64,000 nucleotides of DNA from Toxorhynchites rutilus septentrionalis (Eukaryota; Arthropoda; Insecta; Diptera; Culicidae), in assembly GCF_029784135.1 (NCBI RefSeq), contig NC_073746.1, forward strand, positions 164,104,296 to 164,168,295. The letters are read 5' to 3'. The notes below the pieces were generated by a model. That model had not been told where the DNA came from. It did no database searches and worked only from the letters and a program-made list of their open reading frames with translations. Positions 42,054 through 54,534 of this stretch are shown here, piece by piece (the first letter of the stretch is position 1; each line of letters opens with the position of its first letter). The position numbers and the translations under genes are program-made.

Positions 42054-44744
42054 ACTCCACTCCAAAATACTGAATGACGCTGCATTTTCAAACTCAAGGC
42101 TTCCGATGGGGTCACTGAAACGCATCCATCCACCGTCTGAGGGCTGCTGCTGCTGGAATGGGCGGTCAGCAAAACGTTCGTCAGGAAAAAAACAGTTTCG
42201 GAACTTTGTGACCAAGAAGATTCAGCACTAATGTTTTCTGAGATTCAGATAATCAAATGATAATCAAATTTGCTCTCTTCCTCCCTCGAATGGGGCAACG
42301 GCACCAAATTAATTCCAGATTGAGCGAGAGAGAAAAGTGGAAAACATTCGTTTAGGATTACCCTTTACTGCCCAACCCTCCAAAAACAACTAGGATCTAA
42401 TCATGCTGACTCAATTCAATTATGGCACAGTTGATGTGAACATCATCCGAAACTTATGTCTCTTCGCCACGCTAAACAACATTCACCAGTATCGAACGAG
42501 CGAACGAACGGAAGGAAACTTTGGTGAATAAACGATTGGAAAAAAGTTTTCACCAAGTTCGGGTTACTTTCTACCGACTTTTCCTGTCATGGAAATAAAT
42601 CAATCTGTTCTTGGTTGAATCTTTTTTTTTGTTTGCTGGATCGAGCACCAATATTCTTCTGCTCTGGCGAACTTCTCATCTCATCCGATAGATTCCAACT
42701 CCGATTTCATCTCGGAAAGGAATAAAACGGAGAAATTGGGATAACGGCCAGAGTTTTGTAAATTATAAAATTTATTGCCTAATCCATGCTAAGAACACTT
42801 AAGATTGAGTAAGTTCGGGTTTGGAGTAAACATGGGAAGCTCGCCGAGTTGGATGCGACATTCGACAATTCCAATCTCCATAAATGTGATTTGATACATC
42901 CCCACAGGCTCTTTCATGCATGGTCAAGTTGAGTTGAATCTTGTCACCGTATAGAATGTTCAATTCACTAGAACACATGTAATGTGATCGGCCACAAATC
43001 CCTGAGCATCGTCTCTTCTCGAGACCGGCAGCAAAGCATTCGGGCCGAGCAAATTTTTCAAATTTACATACAGATTGTGGATGTATTCAAATCCAGCAAA
43101 ACGTTCAATGGGGGGGAAGGAGAAACACACAAATTGCTAACTACTCCCGATTTAGTCCCAAAAGTGGATGTACCATATCGAAGAAAAAAAAATGACCCAA
43201 ACTGGACAGCGATGAGTGCCACTTGCCAGTGAACGTGATATTACAACAATTTCCAAAAATTCCCTTTGATATTGATCACGCACACCGATGGCATCGAAAT
43301 CCGAGATGGTCCAGCCATAGCTTTCAATCTAGAATACGTCACATATCGAAAGTTTGCCATCATCAAAGCTGTGGTATTACGAAAAAGCATCCTGAGCTCA
43401 TAAAACCGACCGGAGGGGTCGGGGGGGGGGGGAGGTTGCGTGGGATGCTGCTCGTTTCGATGTCTTTGATGTGCTCCAACTCGAGTGGTGAACACATTTC
43501 ATGCGATGAGTTATTCTTCCATCCCATTGCATACGCAATTTGATTAAAAGTTAAAAACATATATAATTTACATCATGGAACTTGCTGTTACCAACCCATC
43601 GGTAACTGTTATAAAAACGACGGAAAAAAACAAGAATGGGAATAGGGCGGGATGGTATCATAAAACCTTCGTGGAGCGAGCAGTGAAATGTGTTCGGTAG
43701 AAGAAATAGAGATTTACGGTACACACCGCGCTCAATCAATAAATTGAAACCACCCCCACCACCCGACGAGGTGCTTCGCCGGTATTGTGCAAAATCCATC
43801 ATGACAGGCACACATACACACAAACATACACACACACCCGAGAGCGCTAAAAGTTTTATGTTCAATTTCACCGTACTCCAGAAGTGAGAGAAAAAAAAAA
43901 GTTGGTACTCTGGCCAAGCATGTTTTCGCATATTGCTCAAACATGGAATAAAATAGTAATACGGAAAAATCACCAACGGATAAAAAGCGAGGCGATATCA
44001 AACGGAGGATTCAATGAAAGTATTATAACGGCGAGACGATGTTGATTACTGTTGTGTGTCGTACTTCAGCCGTTCCTATTCCTGAAGTACGTATCTTGAA
44101 AACTATGTTCGGATGAAGAATTTCCAGCTTTTCGTTCAGCATCATCATCATCATCATGAAACATTCGCGGGATGAAATTCCATTCAAGCTGAAAATCGTT
44201 TCAATCGAGTATGAATCGTACCGTGCAGATAAATCCCTCCGCATCAAGACGTGTGAACATATTACTAACGGATCAAACATACATCCCCAACAAAAGGCTC
44301 CTTTCTATATTGAAATCACATTGAGCACATCGACCTATTTCGATTATGTGGGAATCGCTGCTACCTCTGTCCATTCAACCATATGTGCGCTGCTGCTGCC
44401 GCTTCCCATCTTAGCAAATATGCTGTTGAACATATGACAGCAGACATGCCCTTTGCATAATTGGATTTTGATTGTTGTGATGAATGAAACATGGAAATGC
44501 ATTTGCTGCTCATAAAGTCCATGTTTTCGAGCGCACTCGAATGGTCACGTGTGTATGTGTGTCCATCGCATGATTTGGCCAGAATAATCCTTAACGATTA
44601 TAATCCTAGCTACTATAATCACTCATCCAAAATTGACGTCAGAATTGAGGTCAATTTAGGGCTTCGTATCGAAACTTTATGTATTGTATTTCTGTTCGAA
44701 GCATTTAATGGAAGAAGTTGCGGGGAATCAATGCTGCACGTTTA
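42054..44744. other. No recognisable gene; relatively complex sequence
   Basis: Holds a G run near 43421-43432, CA repeats at 43809-43838 and a CAT run at 44141-44157. Frames up to 141 codons (43551-43976, minus) overlap each other on both strands and lack known domains. The higher complexity than the flanks suggests retained host intergenic or intronic DNA. Confidence 0.35.
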
Positions 44745-46050
44745 TACAGGGTTTTCCAACTTTAAATTCCGAAAGTAAATTGAAATAAAAAACACTTAGA
44801 ATTCGAATTTCGATGAAACTTTTATTTCAAATTAAAGTTTGGTTTATGCCATTATGTGTGAAATACAACATCATTCAAATGTCCACCTCGGGCTTCCTCG
44901 CACACCTTGATCCGGAACAGGTAATTTTCGATGGCTTTTCGGCACATATGGGGCGGTATCTCGGTCATAACTTCACGAATGTTGTCTTACAAATGTTCAA
45001 GAGTTTGCGGAGAGTTGGCATAGACACGGTCTTTCGCATAACCCCACAAAAAAAAGTCTAGCGGGTTCAAATCGCATGATCTGGACGGCCAATTGGCATC
45101 ACCAAAACGCGAAATTATGCGTCCCTCAAATTTCGTTCGCAATATGGCCATGTCCGGTCGTGTTGTGTGGCACGTGGCGCCGTCCTGCTGAAAACACATG
45201 TCATCCGTATCCATATCTTCAATTTGTGGCAAAAAAATCGTTTAACATGCGGCCATAGCGCTCACCATTCACAGTTACCGTCTCGCCGTCCTCATTTTCA
45301 AATAAATACGGCCCGATGACTCCACCAGACCATAATGCGCACCAAACAGTGACTTTTGGCGGATGCAATGGCCTCTTAACAATCACGTGTGAATTTTCTG
45401 AGCCCCATATACGGAAATTTTGGGTGTTCACATAGCCACCGAGCTCGAAATGTGCCTCATCGCTGAAGAAAATTTGATGCGAAAATTCAGCATTTTGCTG
45501 CTGTTGTTCGTTCACCCAATCGACGTATGCCCGACGCATTCCATGGTCACCACGCTCTAATTTTTGTACCAGTTGGACTTTATATGGATGTAGGTGCAAG
45601 TCCAAATGTAAAATTCGCCACAATTATGTGTTTGACAAGCCCAATTGCTGAGCACGCCGTGGAATCGAGACATTCGGGTCATCCTCCACACTGGCAGCAA
45701 CAGCAGCAATATTTTCGGCCGAACGCACATAACAATGATGCACAGGTTTCACAATATCCGCTATGGATCCAGTTTGTTCGAATTTACGCACTACATTAGC
45801 GATTGTGTGCTCTGTAGGCCGTCCATGACGACCAAAATCCGTCCGTAATGCTCGGAAAACATTTGCCGGTTTTTCATCATTTTTATAGTATAATTTAACA
45901 AAATTAACACGTTGTGCGATGCTAAAACGATCCATATTGTAAAATGGCAGACATTCAACTAACGATATGAAGCTTTGGTTGACAGCTATGTCAAACGGTT
46001 GTCAGCGCAGGGCTGTATACTTTCGGAAGCCCGAAATGGAAAACCCTGTA
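44745..46050 (-). mobile_element. DD41D Tc1/mariner-type transposon (1306 bp)
   Basis: Ends are inverted repeats: TACAGGGTTTTCCAACTTTA AATTCCGAAAGTA on the left; inverted right end TACAGGGTTTTCCATTTCGG GCTTCCGAAAGTA. TA duplications at 44743-44744 and 46051-46052. The transposase frame on the minus strand spans most of the interior but has three lesions. Boundaries are exact. Confidence 0.92.
44830..45935 (-). pseudogene. DD41D transposase pseudogene
   Basis: Read from ATG 45935: MDRFSIAQRVNFVKLYYKND begins the DNA-binding region (helix-turn-helix with RRAQQLGLS). An in-frame TAA at 45624-45626 interrupts just before WRILHLDLHLHPYK. Catalytic part: first Asp in FFSDEAHFELGGYVN, then KVTVWCALWSGGVIGPYLFE; a frameshift in a T run at ~45235; second Asp in CFQQDGATCHTT; third Asp in SCDLNPLDFFLWGYAK. 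Forty-one residues separate the last two Asp, giving DD41D, a spacing known from insect elements of this superfamily. A TAA near 44986 interrupts the C-terminal part (DNIREVMTEIPPHM). All three Asp are present, so only these lesions disable it. Confidence 0.9.
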
Positions 46051-46052
46051 TA

Positions 46053-46516
46053 ATTTGGTATCAAATTACATTTTACGACTGAACCCACCGGAGACACTTT
46101 CTTAATCAGCGTTTCAGTTACAGCTACAATGCACCAGAACTTTCTGGATCAATATCCACGTGTAAAATGGTGCAATATAAAGTTTGTACAGTTCAACGGT
46201 TGAATACAAAAAAATCCGGACAAAATTAAAAGTACTGAAAAAATTGTAAAAGGGTTGTATCTAGGACACGACCGCATTTTCGAAGTAGAACTACGCAATT
46301 ATGTTATGCAATGCACTTTTTTACCACTTTGAATATTATTTAGGAATGCATCGAAATTTTTTAAATAACTTTTTATTTTTTTTTTATTGTTACTACTTCA
46401 GTAGTAAAAATTTTCATTTGAAAATTGAACAATTTCAAACTGGTAGGCCTGGCCTGATAGAGATTAATATGGATATTGCTACCAGACTGTAGATTTACAT
46501 ATTATATATATAATAT
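46053..46516. other. Unassigned; repeat family E end inside
   Basis: GGTTGTATCTAGGACACGAC CGCATT and GTAGAACTACG (46253-46290) match the outer part of the family E ends at 5967 and 60853. The remainder is AT-rich without recognisable features. Confidence 0.45.
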
Positions 46517-47418
46517 ACTAGCTGACTCGGCAGACTTCGTCCCGCCCAAAATTTGTTTTTTGTTGTCAATACCTTCAAACATTCACGTTTTCTTACTATG
46601 AGCAAGTTCATGGGTCCAATCGCAAAACTGTTCATTGATTGATCTTCTAATAACCCCGTTTAATTTTGTATGGCATGGTTTCATTTGCTTGGTTAATTCT
46701 CAAGTAATGCAGAAGTGTGAGGTTCATTCGTATAGAAGCTCCCCCTTAGAGAGGGGGTGGAGAGTCTAACTACCATAGAAACATTTATTGCGCCCTAAAA
46801 CCTCCACATGCCTAATTTGGTTTCATTTGCTTGATTAATTCTCGAGAAATGCAGAAATTTTATTTGTATGGCAGCCCCCCCCTTAGAGAGGGGAGTGGAG
46901 AGTCTAACCACCATAGAACCATTTATTGCACTCTAAAACCTCCATATGCTTAATTTGGTTTCAATTTCTTGATTAATTCTCGAGTAATGCAGAAATTTCT
47001 GTTTCACTTGTATGGCAGCTCCCCCTTAGAGAGGGGGGTGGAGAGTCTAACCACCATAGAAATATTTATTGATTAATTCTTGAGTAATGCAGAAATTTGT
47101 TTTTCATTTGTATGGCAACCCTCCCTCTGAGAGAGGGGGGAGAAGTATCTAACCACCGTGAAAACATGTTTTGCACCCTAAAACCTCCACTTGCCAAATT
47201 TGGTTTCATTTGCTTGATTAGTTCTCGAGTAATGCAGAAATTTGTGTTTCATTTGTATTGCCGCCCCCCCTTAAGAGAGGGGAGGAGTGTCTAACCACCG
47301 TGAAAACATGTATTGCACCCTAAAACCTCCATATGCCAAATTTGGGTTCATTTGCTCGATTAATTTCCGAGTAATTTAGATATTTGTGTTTAGCTTGTAT
47401 GGCAGCCCCCCTTAGAGA
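46517..47418 (-). mobile_element. Helitron, 3' end plus satellite array, 5'-incomplete
   Basis: The left boundary ACTAGCTGACTCGGCAGAC is the inverted CTAGT 3' terminus. Then follow five 143-bp satellite units on the minus strand (GTATGGCAG-type motif at about 46867, 47010, 47111, 47256, 47398; one unit lost ~42 bp). The array ends abruptly near 47418 without the TCTATATATA 5' end, so the copy is truncated. Confidence 0.8.
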
Positions 47419-48389
47419 TTGAACAGCGCTGTCAACCCGCACCAGAATTTTCATTTCCACTTAGATATCGATCACAAACTATAAACACTTATGCTCCCAT
47501 ACTCCGCTTGAGGTAGAATCGAACCCCACAACATGCAACAGTAAGGCTTTTCGACGGGGATCTGAAAGCATGAAATATACGTTGTATCTAAATAAAAGCA
47601 GTGTATATCTAAATTCCAAAATTCTGGATACCAAAATATGTGAACGGAAGAATTGTCAAACGATCATTGTATTTTACATTTCCCTCTGAATTTATTGCAC
47701 ATCTCATGTTTACGTAGTTCTCGAACAGACTTTTCAGTTTAGAAGTACGTCTTAGGGAAACATATTCCGGTCTGCACAACGACAAACGAGTGCAAAAGTA
47801 CTCAACACCAAAAAATACCCCCGATTTGCATGTATCTGCAAAGCGGATTTCCCCAGGTACATGAATTTTGAAGTCCGTGTTAGGGAAACACAGCTTGGTG
47901 GGAACAAAAAATACCCTCGACTTGCATGTATATTTGCGAAGCGGATTTTTACAGGTACATCGATTTTGAAGTCTGTGTTGGGGAAACCGTAGGCCAATCA
48001 AAACCTGGCAGTTAGGGCGTTTAGATAACGCTTGACATTTTACAGTTATTCATTTGTTCATCTTACGAAAAAATACATTTTATTAATGGCGATAGATGCG
48101 TAGAAATATTTCCTATCAATTGATGCAAACATCTTTCCGATCTATTTAGAAATGTTCGAGTTATAAGCATTCGAAATACGGGTAGGGTTAGCACACAAAT
48201 CGGCATGTATGGGAAAAAAGAAATTCTTCAAGTTTTCATGAATTTAAACCGTTTAGAGATTAGCGAATTGTAATGTAATGCATTGGTATGCAAATCATGA
48301 GAATTCGTTCACAGTGAAAATAGTTATTACCATTAACTTTATTTCATAAAAAACGTGAACTGTTTTCTGATTTGGCACCCTTCCTGAAA
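47419..48389. repeat. Imperfect ~100-125 bp tandem repeat and unassigned flanks
   Basis: At 47735-48000 a unit containing TTTTGAAGTC.GTGTTAGGGA AAC and AATACCC.CGA.TTGCATGTA occurs about three times. The long minus frames across it (47609-48001) are repeat artefacts with internally similar peptides. 48001-48389 shows nothing. Confidence 0.55.
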
Positions 48390-48405
48390 GACGTAGTTCT
48401 ACGTC
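48390..48405. repeat. Palindrome GACGTAGTTCTACGTC (family E core)
   Basis: A near-perfect 16-bp palindrome (7-bp arms GACGTAG/CTACGTC). The same core occurs at 5997, 9401, 46274, 48655, 53717, 58845 and 60811, always at edges of a repeat family. Confidence 0.7.
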
Positions 48406-48639
48406 AAAAAATACTGAAAAAAAAATTGACTGTATCCAACTAAGAATATATAAAATAACTAACTGTCGCCGGATACCCGGAGTTGTCAGACCAGTCGGGG
48501 CAGTGGATCCTGAGACACATGCTGAAGCAGTGGGTCTTTTCAAGCGAAACCTGAAGCTGTCATCGAGGGAAGCGACGAAAAAGGCAAATCTTTCACAGTC
48601 CAACATTCAAAAAGCGAAAAAACAGGAAGTGGGTTATAT

Positions 48640-50040
48640 TTGTGGTATAACCGATTGACGTAGGACCATCGTTGGTTTAGTGATCATTTGTTTGAAGTTG
48701 CATCTGAATCAATTTTCAATGAATGTTTACTATACACAGCACAAATTTTTGAGCCTCGATAGTATGAATTGGAATCATGATTTTGGCTATAGATTGTTTC
48801 TACGCTTCCATACATTTGTTCGTCTGCGTTTTTGCTGTGCTTCGGGTTTAACTGTTGTTAGTAGTTATGTAATGAACACCACGTTGTATGAGTACCTGCC
48901 TGAAATCATTTCAGTCATGATTAATTTGCGGATGATGCAAGACACAAAGTCTACGATCAAATGTAGCGAAGCAAAATATTCGACAAAAGAAGCAATCACG
49001 CAAAGTGTTGCAAAATGTATTCTCCGCTTTCTTATGTTTGCTCTATACGTAATACATAATACGATGCTTGCCACTAATTCCAATTTTAACTCTTACAAAC
49101 TCAGTGATATAATTCGAATACCATTTACAATAGACAAAATATCTGTCGCTTCCCGTCAGTCTACATGAATTTTGCGCTCACTCGGCCCTTCCTCATAACA
49201 CCCACTTCTCGTTTGAGAAATTGTTGAGTGATCCAAATCAGAAAACAGGTCACGTTTTTATGAAACAAAGTTAACGTTAATAGCTATTTTTGCCGCGAAC
49301 GGATTTTCACGATTTACATACCAAGCGAATCGTAAATTCCCTAAGATTTGTCTTGTATGCTATATACTACAATCCCCTGGTGTGTAAACAGTTTGAAATG
49401 ATGAAAACTAGAAGCATTTCCATTTTCCATACATTTATTTTGCTCATTTGTGAGCTTCCCTACCCATGCCGTCAAAAAGGAGCAACTTTTCGGCAATCAA
49501 CGAAGGGGAATGACCTAAAGTCTCCGTGAACAAAGATGAGAAGAAGAAGAAGAAGAAGAAGAAGAAGAAGAACGAAGGGTAATATTTGACAAGAGCATAA
49601 ATATTGGATCTCGCTGAGCCAAACTTTCAGTATCCTTCTAGATACGAAGCAATGAACATCGCTTGTTCTTCCTTATATTGCATCATCACATGTCTTCGGT
49701 ACGGATTGAGCTATGGACGCGACCAAATTACTTACTCACTGATGTCCCTGGCATTAAAATCATTACATCAAACTGACGCCGTTCCATTAGGGTTCCGAAC
49801 TACTCAATTGTGTCGGGAATCATCAAACTAGGCTATCATCGGCTCACCAAGAAAATAATTGTTCAGTAATTTCGTGAGTGATTTGGTTTCGCATGACACT
49901 GTCTCCACCAAGGGTGACAGCTAAGCTAATCGAGCCCGGAAATATCAATAGAAAGGGCTTCTGTTTGAGAAGAGTGCAAAGCGGAGATGAGTGTGCGTAT
50001 ATTTAGTTTCTTCAAGCCATCGATATATGGCTTTTTAACA
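48640..50040 (+). repeat. Repeat family E copy, decayed
   Basis: Starts ATTGACGTAGGACC. From 49240 to 50040 it parallels 58865-60300 in order: AGTTAACGTTAATA, TTTTTGCCGCGAACGGATTT, AATTCCCTAAGA, ACTACAATCCCCTGG, TGGATCTCGCTGAG, CCAAGGGTGACAGCT, TTTCAAGCCA. The 162-codon frame at 48680-49168 has no recognisable domain. It is likely an old 5' region of a retroelement, without the ORF1 seen in the 59 kb copy. Confidence 0.55.
49539..49572. repeat. (GAA)n microsatellite
   Basis: Eleven GAA/AGA triplets inside family E sequence. Confidence 0.9.
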
Positions 50041-50436
50041 CATGTTTTGTCATCCCGATTTATTTTATTAAATGAGCCTCAAAATAACAGAAAGTGTCAT
50101 GACTCTCAAATACCGGGGAAAGCACTTGTATAATATAAATGGTATTGCAATATAAGATCAATATGCGCGAGCGAAACAAGAGACACATTGCAAATAAGCA
50201 CGCATTAACTTTGCCACATATATGGACCAGACCGAGATAGATATAGATTCACGGTGAGCTCTCCTTTTCACTCTTAGAAAACGGTTCCGTCTGCTCCCAT
50301 CCATACAAACATTTCAAAGCTTTTGAGACAGATGATTGTATTTGCTCATTTGACGCTTCAGGACACGAAAAAGCATTTTTTCTGTCGAAGATTAAATGTT
50401 TTCTGGCAACGCTAGTTACTGAATAGTCGTTTGTCT
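50041..50436. other. No recognisable feature
   Basis: Unassigned sequence up to the left target duplicate of the non-LTR retrotransposon. Confidence 0.4.
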
Positions 50437-50448
50437 AATGAGAACGAT

Positions 50449-52736
50449 TTTTTTTTTTTTTATTAAATCGTTTATTTTTACAGGCTCAGTTACATAAGTT
50501 TAAAGGAGCCAAACTCCTATCTGTATAGTTACAAGTATACATAAACATTTTTTATTAATTCTAATGTTAATGAGGTAGAGAACCGATTACTCGCGGCTTG
50601 CTCGAGTTTAGAAGGGTGACATTTTGTTTCAGGAAAAGGATGGGATATAAGGATATGTTGACAATGTTCACACTCACATTCGCACTCACATTCATCATAC
50701 TCAATTCTTAAGCCTATCTTATATCTAACATGTATTTACATTTCACCTTATTCTATTGTTAGTAAGAAGGGATTTGATTTCTCGCGAAGGAAAAGGAAAA
50801 GGAGAATATAAGGATATAAGGACAATCACACACGAAGATCGATAGCTTTTAGGAAGACATATATTTGGGACATGTAATCAAGGTCTAACCGAGCCAACAC
50901 ATCTCTCACCGGCACATTGGGCTGTCTTCCTCTAGCCCGAAGAGAGTTTTCTAAATTCGATCTGGCAACAAGATACTCCTCGCACGACCAAACAACGTGT
51001 TCGATGTCGTGGTAACCTTGGCCACAAGCACAGATATTGCCATCGGCAAGATTAAAACGAAAGAGTAGCGCGTCTAACGAACAGTGATTGGACATGAGTC
51101 GAGAGAAGGTGCGAATAAAGTCCCGACTTAAGTCCAGACTTTTGAACCATGGTTTGAGGCTAACCTTAGGGATAATCGAGTGAAGCCACCGACCCAATTC
51201 ATCTTCGTTCCACTTACGTTGCCAGTTAACGATGGTATTTTTACGGACTAAAGAATAAAATTCATTGAAGGCGATTTGACGCTGATAAATATCGCCTTCA
51301 ATTGCACCTACCTTTGCCAATGAGTCAGCCCTCTCGTTACCCGGAATTGAGCAATGTGAAGGGACCCAGACAAAGGTAATGACATAACAGCGTCTGGTTA
51401 AAGCACTCAAATTTTCTCGTATTCTCTCAAGGAAGTACGGCGAGTGCTTTTCCGGCCTCACTGAACGGATAGCTTCGACAGAGCTAAGACTATCCGTTAC
51501 AATGTAATAGTGTTCATCAGGTCGTGAGGCGACGCTGTCCAGCGCCCAATGTATTGCTGCCAATTCAGCAATATACACAGAGCAAGGATTCTGAAGACTG
51601 TGGGAGGTGCTAAAAATTTCGTTGAACACTCCAAATCCTGTGGACTCATTCATAGAGGACCCATCAGTAAAGTACATATTATCACAATTGACACGCCCAT
51701 ACTTTGCATTGAAGATCGTAGGAACGATCCCCGATCGATGATAATCTGGAATTCCATGGATTTTCTCCTTCATGAACAGATCAAAATGTACAGAGGAATT
51801 GATGTAGTCAGGAAAACAAACACGGTTGGGAGTATACGAAGAAGGATCAACCTGCATGGAGATGAATTCATGATATGAGCTCATGAATCCTGAATGAAAA
51901 TTTAGCTCGATAAGCTGCTCAAAATTTCCGATCACCAATGGGTTCATAACCTTACACCGGATGAGGAACCGAAGCGATAATAAATTGAAGCGATCTTTTA
52001 GTGGGAGTAGGCCTGCCAAAACCTCGAGACTCATGGTATGCGTTGAGGGCATACATCCCAACGCAATACGGAGACAAAGATACTGAATTCGCTCGAGTTT
52101 AATTAAGTGTGTTTTGGCAGCTGATTGAATACAGAAACTGCCATACTCCATCACTGAGAGAATAGTTGTTCTATACAACATTATAAGATCTTCGGGATGG
52201 GCTCCCCACCAGGTGCCGGTAATTGTACGGAGAAAGTTTATTCTTTGTTGGCATTTTTTACTCAGATACCTAATATGGGCCCCCCAAGTACATTTGGAGT
52301 CGAACCAGACCCCAAGATACTTGAATGACATAGCATGAGTGATCGGTTTACCCAAAAGTTGAAGCTTTGGTTTTGCTGGTCTATGCTTCCTAGAAAAAAC
52401 CACCATCTCTGTTTTCTCCGTGGAGAATTCGATCCCTAGCCCAATGGCCCAGGTTGAAAAATTGTTCAAAGTATCTTGTAAGGGTCCTTGCAGGTCGGAT
52501 TCGTTTGATCCTACGACAGACACCACTCCGTCATCTGCAAGTTGTCTTAGGCTGCAATTTTGTGTAAGACAATTGTCGATGTCGCTTACATAGAAGTTGT
52601 ACAAAAGGGGGCTTAAACATGAGCCCTGGGGGAGGCCCATGTAGGAGACCCGACTTACTGTCGAATCCCCGTGAGAAAAGTTCAACTGTTTCTCACAAAG
52701 CAAGTTATATAACATATTATTCAACAGAGGCGGCAC
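50449..52736 (-). mobile_element. 5'-truncated non-LTR retrotransposon (LINE) with 12-bp TSD
   Basis: AATGAGAACGAT at 50437-50448 is repeated at 52737-52748, defining the insertion exactly. The minus-strand 3' end carries an A run (T tract at 50449-50461), and the 5' end stops inside the reverse transcriptase, the usual mark of incomplete target-primed reverse transcription. The remaining coding sequence is open over 636 codons. Confidence 0.93.
50826..52736 (-). pseudogene. Reverse transcriptase-RNase H, C-terminal 636 codons
   Basis: The frame is open from the truncation point to a stop at 50826; its first codon is GTG, not a real start. Visible: RT palm motif YMGLPQGSCLSPLLYNFYVS D, catalytic LRQLADDGVV, thumb region FKYLGVWFDSKCTWG, RNase H catalytic residues in YFTDGSS, AELAAIHWAL, VTDSLSSVEAI and NERADSLAK, and a C-terminal CACGQGYHDIEHVVWSC Cys/His motif. 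The RNase H domain places it in the I/LOA/R1-like group, not Jockey or CR1. Missing are ORF1, the endonuclease and the RT fingers, so it cannot mobilise. No stops or frameshifts have accumulated, so the insertion is young. Confidence 0.93.
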
Positions 52737-52748
52737 AATGAGAACGAT

Positions 52749-53547
52749 GTTTTGTTCTGATTGTTTTCATAGTAGAAATATAGTTTCGGAGAAATCAGTA
52801 CATCCGAAAAAAAGTTATCGAAAATGCAGCATAATTCCATAAACATAGATACTTTTCCACGGAAAGTAAATTCTAATAAGTACTATCAGATAAAGCACAT
52901 GATTTCAAAAAAATATATCGCAATAAAGGTGGAAAATATAATTTTTAATTGGTGCTTTTTATTTTCATTGATATTTTTTCAGTGTTGATTCCATCATTGA
53001 ATGGGAATGACATAAATAACATTATGTTTCCTATTTTTGAAATATTTTCAATTCTTCTGTCGAACACATTTCAAGACATTTGATCAGCATAACGATTGTA
53101 TTCTGTATTGCATTACGTTTTGATCTGTAGATTTAGTCGCAATATTTTCGTATTTCCTTAAATCTCCTCTCTTAAATTGTACTTCTATAAGTGTGAGTTT
53201 CTTCTTGAATGCTTTTACATTTCAGTTTTTTTTTGTTGAGACTCCAAATTATTTCAATTTAGTTTCGCTATGATGTCACAAAGAAGAGCTAAATCATGCA
53301 CCAATTGTAATCATGCAATTGAGGATATGATTGACAGTTATAATGAAATATTTAATTTCTGGCAGATAATCTAGGATTTTTTAAGAAACTTGGCACGGCT
53401 CAGTAACCTGTTTCTACGTATAGAATTAGCTATTTTGAGTGCCAAATTCATCATATCATTCGCGAAAATTACTTCTATTAACGCTCTTCACAACTATGCT
53501 GCTGTGGGAAATTTATTTTGTTGTGATGCCCTTTGTCTGATATCTTC
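52749..53547. other. No recognisable feature
   Basis: AT-rich unassigned sequence between the LINE and the 86-bp duplication. Confidence 0.4.
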
Positions 53548-53719
53548 ATAATAAGTTAGCGCCAATAAGTCAGTTCTGTTACAGATTCATCGCCAAATAA
53601 ATGCACTTGATACTTCAGTATATCGATGTTTTGATAATAAGTTAGCGCCAATAAGTCAGTTCTGTTACAGATTCATCGCCAAATAAATGCACTTGATACT
53701 TCAGTATATCGATGTTTTG
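53548..53719. repeat. Perfect 86-bp tandem duplication
   Basis: 53548-53633 and 53634-53719 are identical as far as I can read (start ATAATAAGTTAGCGCCAATA, end TATCGATGTTTTG). The second copy runs straight into GACGTAGGACT, a family E start. Confidence 0.9.
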
Positions 53720-53990
53720 ACGTAGGACTATGTTTTTCAATAAGGGTATCATAACAGACGACGGGTCGTATTTTTATGAAACAATAATGAACGGATTTTG
53801 ACAATTTGCAACCCAATCGAATCGAAAATACTAGAAGATTTGTTTGAAGTACTATACATTACAATCCCCTAGACTGTAATTGGTTCAAATTGAGGAAAGT
53901 TAGAATCATTCTCATTTTCCCATGCATTTGTTCTGCTCATTTTTGTGCTTACCTACCCGTACCCAGAGTTGCCAGCCTTCCAGTTTTTCC
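53714..53990 (+). repeat. Repeat family E fragment
   Basis: TTTTGACGTAGGACTATG, TTTTTATGAAACAATAATGA, ACAATCCCCTAGACTGTAAT and TTCCCATGCATTTGTTCTGC parallel the family E copies at 49.2 and 58.9 kb. The following 53991-54534 is unassigned. Confidence 0.55.
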
Positions 53991-54534
53991 TGTATATTGC
54001 CAGTTTTTTTCAAGCATGCCAACGAAACAGCCAAAGGCAAAAAATCTCCAGCTTTTTTGAATTTTCAAAGTTTTATCCAGAGTTTTTATTTTTACTCTGC
54101 TCCACTAATAGCAAAGACCTTTATGACGATTATCGTCTTACTCTACCTATATCCATATATCTAGTATAAGCACAAAGAAGTTCGGTAAGGTGTTTTCACA
54201 CTAATTGCCTCACTTTTATTGATATTCAGTTCGACCAGGAAAATTATGTCAGTTTGTATAATGTTTATGTAGGTGCTGCTATCGAAGTGTTGATCAATGG
54301 ATAATTGTCAGTATGTGTAATAAAACTTCACACGACGCCGTAGCTGATTTCAATACCAATTCGATGAAGTTTCACATAACACTCTGCAATCAAGTTCTAT
54401 AACGTTTAAATTTCAATGGTCCTTTAATCATCAACATGTCGATAATTTATTGACAGTAATATGTAAATGTAAATATGTAAATTGTTCCCCTTTTACAAAG
54501 TCTTCCAAATATTTGCAATCGAGATTATATCATT

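Noticed and set aside
43551..43976. 141-codon minus frame as a gene
   Set aside because: Composition is driven by CA and poly-purine runs, with opposite-strand frames of the same quality and no domain.
47609..48001. 130-codon and 81-codon minus frames
   Set aside because: They translate an imperfect tandem repeat in two frames; the peptides repeat themselves.
48680..49168. 162-codon frame as a gene
   Set aside because: It lies in a dispersed repeat, has no recognisable motif and is not kept in the related copy at 58.9 kb.
52734..52736. GTG as a true start codon for the 636-codon LINE frame
   Set aside because: The insertion boundary is exactly there; the frame begins at the 5' truncation, not at a translation start.
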